Assembly: GCF_009189165.1 (NCBI RefSeq) | Contig: NZ_CP045118.1 | Coordinates: 1,364,001 to 1,428,000, forward strand | Length of the DNA stretch: 64,000 nt | Reading direction: 5' to 3' | Source of the DNA: Pseudomonas sp. SCB32 | Lineage (GTDB): Bacteria; Pseudomonadota; Gammaproteobacteria; Pseudomonadales; Pseudomonadaceae | Position numbers and translations under genes: made by a program | The notes under the pieces: generated by a model | Told to the model about the DNA's origin: nothing | The model's input: the letters and a program-made list of their open reading frames with translations, nothing else | Database searches by the model: none | Shown here: in pieces, positions 27,201 through 33,115 of the stretch | Layout: each line of letters starts with the position of its first letter | How positions within the stretch are numbered: position 1 is the first letter of the stretch

Positions 27201-29228
27201 GGCGACGGTCTTGGTATCCGGGGTCAGTACCGACGCATCGTCCACCGGGGTGACGTTGGCGAAGCTCAGGTCGGCGGTGGCGGTCAACTGGCCGTCGCTG
27301 ACGGTGTAGGTCGCGGTGGGCACGGGACCGTTGTAGTCCTGGGCCGGGGTGAAGGTGAAGCTGCCGTCGCCGTTGATCACCAGCGAACCAACGCCATTGA
27401 TGGTGGCGGTCTGGCCAGCGGCGTAGCTGTTGCCGCCGAAGCTGAAGCCGGTAACGGTCAGGGCGTCGCCGTCGACATCGTGGTCGTTGGTCAGCACGTT
27501 GCCAGTGGCCGGGGTGTCCTCGGTCACGGCGATCGGGCCGTCATTCGCGGCGATCGGCGCGTCATTCACCGGGGTGACATTGAGGGTGACGACCGACTCC
27601 ACCGAGCCGCCATGGCCATCGCTCACCACCACAGTGAAGCTGTCAGCGCCGTTGTAGTCCTTGGCCGGGGTATAGGTGTACTCGCCGGTTGCCGGGTTCA
27701 GCACCAGGGTGCCGTGAGTCGGTTCGGAGCCCGGCTTCAGGGTGTAGCTGAGGGTGTCGTGGTCGACGTCGGTGGCGACGATCTGGCCGCTGACCGGGGT
27801 GTCTTCGGGAGTGGCCCTGGACTGGTCGGCGGTTTCCGGTGCGTCGTTCACCGGGGTGACGTTGAGCTTGACGACCGACTCCACCGATCCGCCATGGCCG
27901 TCGCTTACGACCACGATGAAGCTGTCGGTGCCGTTGTAGTCCTTGGCCGGGGTGTAGGTGTATTCGCCTGTCGCCGGGTTCAGTACCAGGCTGCCGTGAG
28001 TCGGCTCGGAGCCCGGCTTCAGGGTGTAGCTGAGGGTGTCGTGGTCGACGTCGGTGGCGACGATCCGGCCGCTGACCGGAGTGTCTTCGGCGGTGGTGCG
28101 CGATTGGTCGGCAGTGACCGGCGCATCGTTCACCGGGCTGACATTGCCGAAGCTCAGCTGGGCGGAATCGGTCAGCCGGCCGTCACTGACGGTGTAGGTC
28201 GCGCTCGGCACCGGGCCGTTGTAGTTCTGCGCCGGAGTGAAGGTGAAGCTGCCATTGGCGTTGATCACCAGCGAGCCAACGCCGTTGATGGTCGCGGTCT
28301 GGCCGGCGGCGTAGCTGTTGCCGCCGAAAGTGAAGCCGGTGACGGCCAGGGCATCGCCATCGACATCGTGGTCGTTGCTCAGCACGTTGCCGGTGGCAGG
28401 GGTGTCTTCGGTCACGGCAACCGGGCCGTCGTTGGCGGCAACCGGGGCGTCGTTCACCGGGTTCACGCCAACGTTGACGGTGATGGTGTCGCGGCCGCCC
28501 TGGCCGTCATTGACGATTACGGTGAAGCGGTCACTGCCGTTGAAGTTCTGGCCGGGGGTGTAGGTGTAGGAACCGTTGGGATTGACCACCACGGTGCCAT
28601 TGCGCGGGGCGTCGGCGAGGTCGAAGCGCAGCGGATTGCCGTCCGGGTCGTTGGCGCGCAGCTGGCCGCTGACCGGCGTGTCTTCGTCAGTGCGGATGCT
28701 GGCGTCCTGTCCACGCGGGTCATGGTTCGGCGCGCGCTGGCCTTGGCCGTTGTTGCCCTGCTCCTGCTGTTGCCGGGCGAACGCCTGGCCGTCGTTCGCG
28801 GTGGGGAAGCCGATGTTCGGGGCGACCCGGCCGGCCGTCTCGCCAAGCATCACGAAGCTGTGGCCGCCGCCAACGGCACCGGAGCCGCCAGTAGAGGCTG
28901 CCGGACCGGCAGCGGTGGGCGCCAGGGCCTGGGTCGGGTCGAGGCCGGCGGCGATGGCTTGCTGCAGGTCCTCGGTGCTCGGTACGGAGAGTTGCGCCTG
29001 CGCGGGCGCCGCGTGCGGCAGGTCAGCGCCGCTCCACTGGCTGTCGCGGCCCAGGTCGACCAGGTGGCCGTTGCCGGTATCCAGGGTCACGGCACCGGCG
29101 GCGCCGGTGACCAACTGCTCACCCTGGTAGATGCGGTCACCTTCGACCAGGACGCGCTGGGCGCCTTCGGGGGATACCGCAACCACTTGGCCGATGATGC
29201 TTTTGACGACGGCGACGACGCTGCTCAT
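18294..29228 (-). CDS. lapA: Giant LapA-type RTX biofilm adhesin
   Basis: A 3,644-residue surface adhesin; ATG 29228 has AGGAG upstream and begins the Lap retention module (MSSVVAVVKSIIGQVVAVSP). In order: retention module about 1-95; TAAG at 105-108, the LapG cleavage site; a G/Q-rich linker; about 20 Ig/VCBS-like repeats from about 256 to 2366 in three kinds, most starting VNDAP or VDDAS and containing EDTP; one further Ig-like unit to about 2460; a PA14-like domain about 2475-2610; three more Ig-like units; a von Willebrand A domain about 3035-3230 with MIDAS DTSGSMG; and RTX nonapeptides (GGEGNDILYGQGGNDFLFG) about 3480-3545. The C-terminal tail of about 100 residues is the type I secretion signal. 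The protein should be exported by the divergent lapEBC and held in the outer-membrane pore by its N-terminus. The cargo of the PA14 and VWA domains is unknown. Confidence 0.92.
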   Translation of the reverse strand: MSSVVAVVKSIIGQVVAVSPEGAQRVLVEGDRIYQGEQLVTGAAGAVTLDTGNGHLVDLGRDSQWSGADLPHAAPAQAQLSVPSTEDLQQAIAAGLDPTQALAPTAAGPAASTGGSGAVGGGHSFVMLGETAGRVAPNIGFPTANDGQAFARQQQEQGNNGQGQRAPNHDPRGQDASIRTDEDTPVSGQLRANDPDGNPLRFDLADAPRNGTVVVNPNGSYTYTPGQNFNGSDRFTVIVNDGQGGRDTITVNVGVNPVNDAPVAANDGPVAVTEDTPATGNVLSNDHDVDGDALAVTGFTFGGNSYAAGQTATINGVGSLVINANGSFTFTPAQNYNGPVPSATYTVSDGRLTDSAQLSFGNVSPVNDAPVTADQSRTTAEDTPVSGRIVATDVDHDTLSYTLKPGSEPTHGSLVLNPATGEYTYTPAKDYNGTDSFIVVVSDGHGGSVESVVKLNVTPVNDAPETADQSRATPEDTPVSGQIVATDVDHDTLSYTLKPGSEPTHGTLVLNPATGEYTYTPAKDYNGADSFTVVVSDGHGGSVESVVTLNVTPVNDAPIAANDGPIAVTEDTPATGNVLTNDHDVDGDALTVTGFSFGGNSYAAGQTATINGVGSLVINGDGSFTFTPAQDYNGPVPTATYTVSDGQLTATADLSFANVTPVDDASVLTPDTKTVAEDTPAIGNVLSNDHDVDNVLSVASFSINGVQGSFTAGQSANINGVGSLVINSDGTYTFTPVKDWNGSVPEITYTTNTGSSSTLNITVTPVNDAPVAVNDGPVAVTEDTPATGNVLNNDSDVDGDALTVTGFSFGGNSYAAGQTATINGVGSLVINGDGSFTFTPAQDYNGPVPTATYTVSDGQLTATADLSFANVTPVDDASVLTPDTKTVAEDTPAIGNVLSNDHDVDNVLSVASFSINGVQGSFTAGQSANINGVGSLVINSDGTYTFTPVKDWNGSVPEITYTTNTGSSSTLNITVTPVNDAPVAVNDGPVAVTEDTPATGNVLNNDSDVDGDALTVTGFSFGGNNYAAGQTATINGVGSLVINGDGSFTFTPAQDYNGPVPTATYTVSDGQLTATADLSFANVTPVDDASVLTPDTKTVAEDTPAIGNVLSNDHDVDNVLSVASFSINGVQGSFTAGQSANINGVGSLVINSDGTYTFTPVKDWNGSVPEITYTTNTGSSSTLNITVTPVNDAPVAVNDGPVAVTEDTPATGNVLNNDSDVDGDALTVTGFSFGGNNYAAGQTATINGVGSLVINGDGSFTFTPAQDYNGPVPTATYTVSDGQLTATADLSFADVTPVDDPSVLTPDTKTVAEDTPATGNVLSNDHDVDNVLSVASFSINGVQGSFTAGQTATINGAGSLVINADGTYTFTPVKDWNGSVPEITYTTNTGSSSTLNITVTPVNDAPVAQNDGPVSVTEDTPATGNVLGNDSDVDGDALTVTGFSFGGHDYAAGQTATINGVGSLVINGDGSFTFTPAHNYNGPVPSATYTVSDGQLTANAQLSFADVASVNDAPIAANDGPVAVTEDTPATGNVLTNDHDVDGDALTVTGFSFGGNSYAAGQTATINGVGSLVINGDGSFNFTPAQDYNGPVPTATYTVSDGQLTATADLSFANVTPVDDASVLTPDTKTVAEDTPAIGNVLSNDHDVDNVLSVASFSINGVQGSFTAGQSANINGVGSLVINSDGTYTFTPVKDWNGSVPEITYTTNTGSSSTLNITVTPVNDAPVAVNDGPVAVTEDTPATGNVLNNDSDVDGDALTVTGFSFGGNNYAAGQTATINGVGSLVINGDGSFTFTPAQDYNGPVPTATYTVSDGQLTATADLSFADVTPVNDAPIAVNDGPVAVTEDTPATGNVLNNDSDPEGDALAVTGFSFGGSDYAAGQTATINGVGSLVINGDGSFTFTPAHNYNGPVPSATYTVSDGQLTDTAQLNFADVTPVNDAPIAVNDGPVAVTEDTPTTGNVLNNDSDPEGDALTVTGFSFGGSDYAAGQTATINGVGSLVINGDGSFTFTPAHNYNGPVPSATYTVSDGQLTDTAQLNFADVTPVNDAPVAANDGPIAVTEDTPATGNVLTNDHDVDGDALTVTGFSFGGNNYAAGQTATINGVGSLVINGDGSFTFTPAQDYNGPVPSATYTVSDGQLTDTAQLNFADVTPVNDAPIAVNDGPVAVTEDTPATGNVLNNDHDVDGDALTVTGFSFGGNSYAAGQTATINGVGSLVINGDGSFTFTPAQDYNGPVPTATYTVSDGQLTATADLSFANVTPVDDPSVLTPDTKTVAEDTPATGNVLSNDHDVDNVLSVAGFSINGVQGSFTAGQSANINGVGSLVINSDGTYTFTPVKDWNGSVPEITYTTNTGSSSTLNITVTPVNDAPVANPDSATVYEDNAVTIDVLHNDTDVDGDPLTVTGANASNGTVAINSDGTVTYTPKANFSGTDTITYTISDGHGGTSTSKVDVTIIAVADKPSLSLDSSSGHPPATGLTLESWTGLALGTNGSGAAPSTLQSVIDGAGTPNSSSSTNSVNNASVSAGTANKVSGLIFLEAGHTYTFAGTGDDSVRLVVGGTNVAEATWGGTSGKFSGTFTPTESGYYTLALYQHNQSGPGNFNLTFSDNGSAPQTLGTGNALVYHNTGELTGAGERLSDLVGSNGQGHYTVFGANEGNEDTSIPLSKINAALVDTDGSESLSISIGGIPNGATLSDGIHSFTADANHGSVDVTGWNLSTLTFTPPANANGTITLQVSATATEASNHDQATTTLPLDIHVHAVNDAPSGADNTITLNEDGSRSFSAADFGFTDVDQGDSLSAVRIDGLPTAGSLTLNGVAVIAGQVIAASQLGGLVFTPAANAAGSHYADFTFSVKDGAGAFDPTPNTITLNVTPVNDAPLSADATASIYIGKTYTFGLKDFAFSDTADSANGQSHSLQAVIIKSLPDSGALWLNGSKVVTGQAIDPSAIASGKLTFVPDALGSNAHFDFAVQDSGGTTNGGVDTSATHGFDIHVGQVQIPGSTPNGDNNLVGGPGDDVILGDVGGTLTVTQPGTNYNIALIVDTSGSMGYNLAGVSGAAYTDSRMKLVKDALINLANQLKGHDGVINIALIGFDSTASLKVSVNDLTAANINLLTDAIGNSQYQGLQAGGGTNYQAAFGQAVIWFNDHKNGSENLTLFLTDGDPTESSGNGNLMQNTTQAFASLSELSQVRAIGIGTNVNEATLKYFDNTNVTGAGSVTYYKGATLFDFEGSTSLPSGWKSTTDGNGSVSISGGKLQLMDTHVKSGASTAISSNLTVAAGKTSTFSFDFSKSMSKGDQFTWTLEKQRADGGWDQVEQHAIAFNTSGSNFTTNTVGEGTYRLDFELNDYTSKGNGDNATVTIDNITRIDLVTAPVGQVDIVKQASDLTAALHGGSSSSDLAPSGNDTIHAGSGDDIVFGDSINTDNLPWGVNGNPVKPAELPAGSGVSALSAFLELKNGHVATSEEMYSFIKENHALFNVDGDTRGGSDNLYGGEGNDILYGQGGNDFLFGEGGNDILFGGTGDDQLTGGKGNDILTGGAGADTFIWKAGDIGNDIITDFKAGEGDRIDISDLLPDAAHNDILSYLKVDTATSTLQVSTTGQVNSGADVTIKLSGVDLSTYGSNPTDIVKQLVAGSDPVVKTEHH
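22130..28460 (-). repeat. Adhesin repeat array (Ig/VCBS-like units)
   Basis: Reading from the N-terminus I count 12 units of type A (about 106 residues, starting VNDAP.A.NDGP.AVTEDTP). There are 6 units of type C (about 105 residues, VDD.SVLTPDTKTVAEDTP) and 2 of type B (about 93 residues, VNDAP.TADQSR). The order is A B B A C A C A C A C A A C A A A A A C. The units are in frame and part of the coding sequence. Confidence 0.85.
25015..27558 (-). repeat. Four tandem 636-bp A-C units, three almost identical
   Basis: The same positions recur every 636 bp at 25015, 25651, 26287 and 26923. The last three units agree at nearly every base over long stretches, including silent positions; the first differs mainly in the C half. 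A further similar A-C pair lies at about 24050-24680. Confidence 0.85.
28905..28916 (-). other. TAAG LapG cleavage site in the adhesin
   Basis: Codons ACC GCT GCC GGT encode Thr105-Ala106-Ala107-Gly108 in the linker after the retention module. LapG cuts LapA of P. fluorescens between the two alanines of a TAAG at almost the same distance from the N-terminus. The cut here is inferred. Confidence 0.8.
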
Positions 29229-29317
29229 GCACTTCTCCTGATGGCGTGCCGGCTGGGCTGCCGTATCCAATCCGGCGCCAGGGCATTCCCTTGTCATTCA
29301 GAGCGAGATTTTTGGCG

Positions 29318-29331
29318 TCAATAACTTGGCT
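29318..29331. promoter_or_regulatory. FleQ-like site 1
   Basis: GTCAATAACTTGGC matches 12 of 14 bases of the FleQ consensus as I remember it (GTCAATAAATTGAC). It is about 90 bases upstream of the adhesin start and overlaps a possible -35. Confidence 0.5.
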
Positions 29332-29356
29332 TATATCGGATCGAAATTGCGCATAT

Positions 29357-29370
29357 GCCAATGTATTGAC
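29357..29370. promoter_or_regulatory. FleQ-like site 2
   Basis: GCCAATGTATTGAC matches 11 of 14 bases of the same consensus and lies 39 bp from site 1. Confidence 0.4.
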
Positions 29371-29556
29371 CATTCGCGTGCCATCCTAAACAATTGGCAA
29401 ATCGATGTCACTTTGATATCGAAGCGCCTCTCAAAATTATTTTCGTGAAACTGGTCACGTTTTCCGACTGGTCCTCGCAGCGTATTCGCCGGTCTTTTGA
29501 CGCTCTTTGCGGCAATCGAATCGCTGCCGCAATCCCATTGATAAGGATGTTTCTTC

Positions 29557-30909
29557 ATGCGTCTGCGATTCGCTTCCGTAGTGCCCTTTGCCCTGTCATT
29601 CGTGCTTCCCGCCCATGCCGATACGCTCAACCAGGCGATGCAGAAGGCCATCGACTACCACCCGGAAATCCAGGCTGGCGTGAACAGCCGACTGGCCGCC
29701 GACAAGCAACTGCGTGCCGCCGAAGGTGGCTACCTGCCGTCGGTTGACCTGCTGGGTGGTTACGGTCGCGAAGGCACCGATTCGCCCACCACCCGCGCCG
29801 AAGGCAACGACAACTGGAAGACCATGAGCCGTGGCGAGTCCAGCCTGCGTCTGCAGCAGATGGTGTTCGACGGCTTCGCCACGTCCAGCGAAGTGGGCCG
29901 CCAGCAGGCCACCGTGAACTCCCGCGCCTATTCGCTGCTCGGCACCTCCGAGCGCACCGCGCTGCAAGTGGCCCAGGTCTACACCGACGTGCTGCGTCGC
30001 CAGGAAATGGTCCGTCTGGCCGAAGCGAACCTGAAGCGCCACCAGCAGGTGTATGACCAGATCAGCCTGCGCAGCGCGCGTGGCGTTGGCCGTCTGGCCG
30101 ACCAGGACCAGGCCGAGGCGCGCCTGGCCCAGGCGCAGAACAACCTGTTCACCGAGAAGACCAACCTGGCCGACGCCCGCACCAACTACTTCAGCGTGGT
30201 GGGCAGCGAGCCGGTGGACCTGGCCGAACCGTCCGGCCTGAACGGCCAGCTGCCGGCCGACCTGCAGGCGGCGCGTCGCCAGCTGCTGGAAAACAGCCCG
30301 ATCCTGCGTTCGGCGGAGTCGGACGTGGCGGCGGCCGAGAAGCAGTACGACGCGGCGAAGTCGACCTTCTACCCGCGCTTCGATGCGGAACTGTCCACCG
30401 GTGCCGACAACAACATCGACGGCGATCCGGGCCACAACAACGAATGGCAGGCCATGCTGCGCATGCGCTACAACCTGTTCGCCGGCGGCAGCAACAAGGC
30501 CGAGCTGGAAGCCAAGTCCTACCAGGCCACCCAGGCACTGGATATCCGCAACAACGCCCTGCGCCAGTTGAACGAAGAACTCGGACTGTCCTGGAACGCC
30601 CTGGCCAACGCCCGCGAGCAGCTGCCGATCGCCCGCCAGTACGTGAGCTACAGCACCCGCGTGCGCGAGGCCTACCAGCAGCAGTTCACCATCGGCGAGC
30701 GCACCCTGCTCGATCTGCTGGACAGCGAGAACGAACTGTTCAACGCTTCGCGCCGCGCGGTCGATCTGCAGTACACCGAGCTGTTCACCCAGTACCGTAT
30801 CAAGGCCACCCTGGGCGAGCTGCTCAAGAGCCAGGGCGTGGTGGCGCCGATGGCGACCGTGGTGAGCAACGACGTCAAGCCGCAGGTCCAGCTGCCCGGC
30901 CTGAACTGA
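29557..30909 (+). CDS. lapE: TolC-family outer-membrane exporter, LapE type
   Basis: A 450-residue outer-membrane factor with a signal peptide (about 1-21, ending PAHA). It has two TolC-like halves rich in A, Q, E and N with long helices; the start DTLNQAMQKAIDYHPEIQAG and the C-terminal TLLDLLDSENELFNASR are typical of the family that serves type I secretion. It forms the trimeric channel through which the adhesin leaves and in which, in Lap systems, the adhesin N-terminus is retained. It is the first gene of lapE-lapB-lapC, divergent from the adhesin, with AAGGAT as ribosome-binding site. TolC proteins can serve several exporters; the position makes the Lap assignment likely. Confidence 0.88.
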   Translation: MRLRFASVVPFALSFVLPAHADTLNQAMQKAIDYHPEIQAGVNSRLAADKQLRAAEGGYLPSVDLLGGYGREGTDSPTTRAEGNDNWKTMSRGESSLRLQQMVFDGFATSSEVGRQQATVNSRAYSLLGTSERTALQVAQVYTDVLRRQEMVRLAEANLKRHQQVYDQISLRSARGVGRLADQDQAEARLAQAQNNLFTEKTNLADARTNYFSVVGSEPVDLAEPSGLNGQLPADLQAARRQLLENSPILRSAESDVAAAEKQYDAAKSTFYPRFDAELSTGADNNIDGDPGHNNEWQAMLRMRYNLFAGGSNKAELEAKSYQATQALDIRNNALRQLNEELGLSWNALANAREQLPIARQYVSYSTRVREAYQQQFTIGERTLLDLLDSENELFNASRRAVDLQYTELFTQYRIKATLGELLKSQGVVAPMATVVSNDVKPQVQLPGLN

Positions 30910-30958
30910 GCCGGTTCACTGTCCCAACCCAGCCAGTCCCAACCAAGAGTGTCCCCGC

Positions 30959-33115
30959 GTGGATCAAGAAGTCAGTCGAGTTTCCTCACGTCACGATCCA
31001 CGCGGTCTGCTCGATGACCCGCTGCTGGACAGCCTGCTGACGCTCTGTCAGCTGCACCAGAAGCCGGCCAGCCGGGCGATGCTCACCAGTGGCCTGCCGC
31101 TGCCCGAGCAGCGCCTGTCCGCCGAGCTGCTGCCCCGTGCTGCGGCCCGCGCGGGTTTGCAGGGCCGGCTCCTGCAACGACGCCTGGAGCAGATCCCGGC
31201 GCTTGCGCTGCCGGCCATGCTGCTGCTGCGCGAAGGTCGCTGCGCGGTGCTGCTGGGTTGGGAAAGCGATGGCCAGGCGCGCCTGCTGCTGAGCGAAAGC
31301 GACGGCGGCGAGGTGCGTGTGTCCCGCGAGCTGCTGCTCGAGGATTACAGCGGCCAGGCGTTCTTCGCCCAGCCGCAGCACAAGTTCGACCTGCAGCACG
31401 GCGAGCTCATTCCGCGTGTGAACAGCTGGTTCCGCGACACGCTCAAGCGCTCGCGCTGGCTGTACGTCGATGCGGTGGCCGCGAGCCTGGTGATCAACCT
31501 GATCGCCCTGGCCGCGCCGCTGTTCGTGATGAACGTCTACGACCGCGTTGTGCCCAACCAGGCCGCTGCCACCCTCTGGGTGCTGGCCATCGGTATCAGT
31601 GGCGCCTACCTGTTCGACCTGCTGCTCAAGACCATGCGCGGCCTGTGCCTGGACCTGGCCGGCAAGAAGACCGACCTGATCATCTCGGCGACGCTGTTCG
31701 AGCGCATCGTCGGCATGAGCATGAAATACCGCCCGGCGCGGGTCGGCTCGTTCGCGCAGAACATCCATGAATTCCAGACGCTGCGCGACTTCCTCAACTC
31801 GCTGACGCTGACCACCCTGATCGACCTGCCGTTCACCCTGCTGATCCTGCTGGTGATCGGCATCATCGGCGGGCCGCTGGTGTTCGTCCCGCTGGTGGCC
31901 TTCCCGCTGGCCGCGGGCCTGGGCTGGATACTGCAGAAGCCGCTGGTGGAAACCATGAACCGCACCATGGCGTTGTCAGCCGAGCGTCAGTCGAGCCTGA
32001 TCGAGACCCTCGCCAGCCTCGATGCGGTGAAGGTGAACAACGCCGAAAGCGAACGCCAGTACCTCTGGGAGCAGACCATCGGCACCTTGAGTCGCCTGGA
32101 ACTGCGGGTGAAGCTGCTGTCGTCCCTGGCGATGAACAGCACCGTGCTGATCCAGGCGCTGGCCGGGGTGGTGATGATCATTGGCGGGGTCTACCTGATC
32201 ATCGCCGGCGACCTCTCCATGGGCGGCCTGATCGCCTGCTACATGCTCAACGGCCGCGCCCTCGGTCCGCTGACCCAGCTCTCCGGGCTGATCCAGCGCT
32301 ACCAGCAGGCGCGCCTGTCCATGCACACCACCAACCAGATGATGGAACTGCCGCAGGAACGCAGCGCCGACGAGCGTCCGCTGACCCGTTCGCAACTGCT
32401 CGGCGGCATCGAGATGCGCGATCTGGACTTCGTCTACCCGAACCAGCAGGTGGCGGCGCTGCACGGCATCAACCTGCAGTTCCGCCCGGGCGAGAAGGTT
32501 GGCATCGTCGGCCGCAGCGGCTCGGGCAAGAGCTCCCTGGCCAAACTGATCGTCGGCCTCTACCAGCCGGACAAGGGCAATCTCCTGGTGGACGGCGCCG
32601 ATGTGCGCCAGCTCGACATCAGCGAGCTGCGCCACAACATCGGCTACGTGCCGCAGGACATCAGCCTCTTCAGCGGCACCCTGCGCGACAACCTGGTGTC
32701 GGGTGCGCGCTACGTGGACGACGAGCGTGTGCTGGAAGTGGCTGAGCTGACCGGGGTGAACGAGTTCGTCCGCCTGCACCCGCAGGGCTACGAGTTGCAG
32801 GTCGGCGAGCGCGGCCTGAACCTCTCCGGCGGCCAGCGGCAGAACGTCGCCCTGGCCCGCGCGTTGTTGCTCGACCCGCCGATCCTGCTGCTCGACGAAC
32901 CCACCAGCGCCATGGACAACGCCGGCGAGGAGCGACTGAAACAGCGCCTGCACGCGCTGATCGGCGACAAGACGCTGCTGCTGGTTACCCACCGCGCCTC
33001 CATGCTCAGCCTGGTGGATCGCCTGGTGATCATCGACAAGGGACGCATCATCGCCGACGGTCCGAAGGATGTGGTGATGGACGCATTGAAGAAGGGGCAG
33101 ATCAGTGTCGCTTGA
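30959..33115 (+). CDS. lapB: Type I secretion ABC transporter, LapB type
   Basis: A 718-residue inner-membrane exporter with a GTG start at 30959 preceded by AAGAG. N-terminal C39-like domain (about 1-145) without the catalytic Cys motif, as expected for a non-cleaving docking domain that recognises RTX cargo. The transmembrane region of about six helices (160-430) is followed by an ATPase with Walker A GRSGSGKSS (about 518-526), signature LSGGQRQ (about 622) and Walker B ILLLDEP (about 642). It powers export of the giant adhesin together with lapC and lapE. Its stop overlaps the GTG of lapC by 11 bases, showing coupling. The opening EVSRV...HDPR...DDPLLDSLL is the sequence I recall for LapB proteins. 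Confidence 0.92.
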   Translation: MDQEVSRVSSRHDPRGLLDDPLLDSLLTLCQLHQKPASRAMLTSGLPLPEQRLSAELLPRAAARAGLQGRLLQRRLEQIPALALPAMLLLREGRCAVLLGWESDGQARLLLSESDGGEVRVSRELLLEDYSGQAFFAQPQHKFDLQHGELIPRVNSWFRDTLKRSRWLYVDAVAASLVINLIALAAPLFVMNVYDRVVPNQAAATLWVLAIGISGAYLFDLLLKTMRGLCLDLAGKKTDLIISATLFERIVGMSMKYRPARVGSFAQNIHEFQTLRDFLNSLTLTTLIDLPFTLLILLVIGIIGGPLVFVPLVAFPLAAGLGWILQKPLVETMNRTMALSAERQSSLIETLASLDAVKVNNAESERQYLWEQTIGTLSRLELRVKLLSSLAMNSTVLIQALAGVVMIIGGVYLIIAGDLSMGGLIACYMLNGRALGPLTQLSGLIQRYQQARLSMHTTNQMMELPQERSADERPLTRSQLLGGIEMRDLDFVYPNQQVAALHGINLQFRPGEKVGIVGRSGSGKSSLAKLIVGLYQPDKGNLLVDGADVRQLDISELRHNIGYVPQDISLFSGTLRDNLVSGARYVDDERVLEVAELTGVNEFVRLHPQGYELQVGERGLNLSGGQRQNVALARALLLDPPILLLDEPTSAMDNAGEERLKQRLHALIGDKTLLLVTHRASMLSLVDRLVIIDKGRIIADGPKDVVMDALKKGQISVA

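Larger units (their letters stand above)
29229..29556. promoter_or_regulatory. Divergent control region of the adhesin and its exporter
   Basis: 328 bases, clearly richer in A+T than the surrounding genes. The exporter gene has AAGGAT before ATG 29557 and the adhesin has AGGAG before ATG 29228. On the minus strand a TTGACG that could be a -35 (about 29316-29321) overlaps the first FleQ-like motif. No coding frame is supported. Confidence 0.6.

Noticed and set aside
22600..28320. Many AAG tripeptides in the adhesin repeats as extra LapG sites
   Set aside because: They read YAAGQ in each type A unit and lie in folded repeat strands far from the retention module; LapG sites known to me are T/P-A-A-G in the N-terminal linker.
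22130..28460. Regular repeats that might suggest a CRISPR or satellite array
   Set aside because: The units are 280-320 bp, in frame, and encode Ig/VCBS-like protein repeats; there are no short repeats with unique spacers and no cas genes.
19005..29324. Two very long open frames (1,981 and 1,381 codons) on the strand opposite the adhesin
   Set aside because: They mirror the adhesin repeats in antisense, consist of repeated G/V/D/R-rich strings with no family resemblance, and are explained by the high GC at third positions and the periodic repeats. The sense strand has clear domains, secretion features and a good ribosome-binding site.
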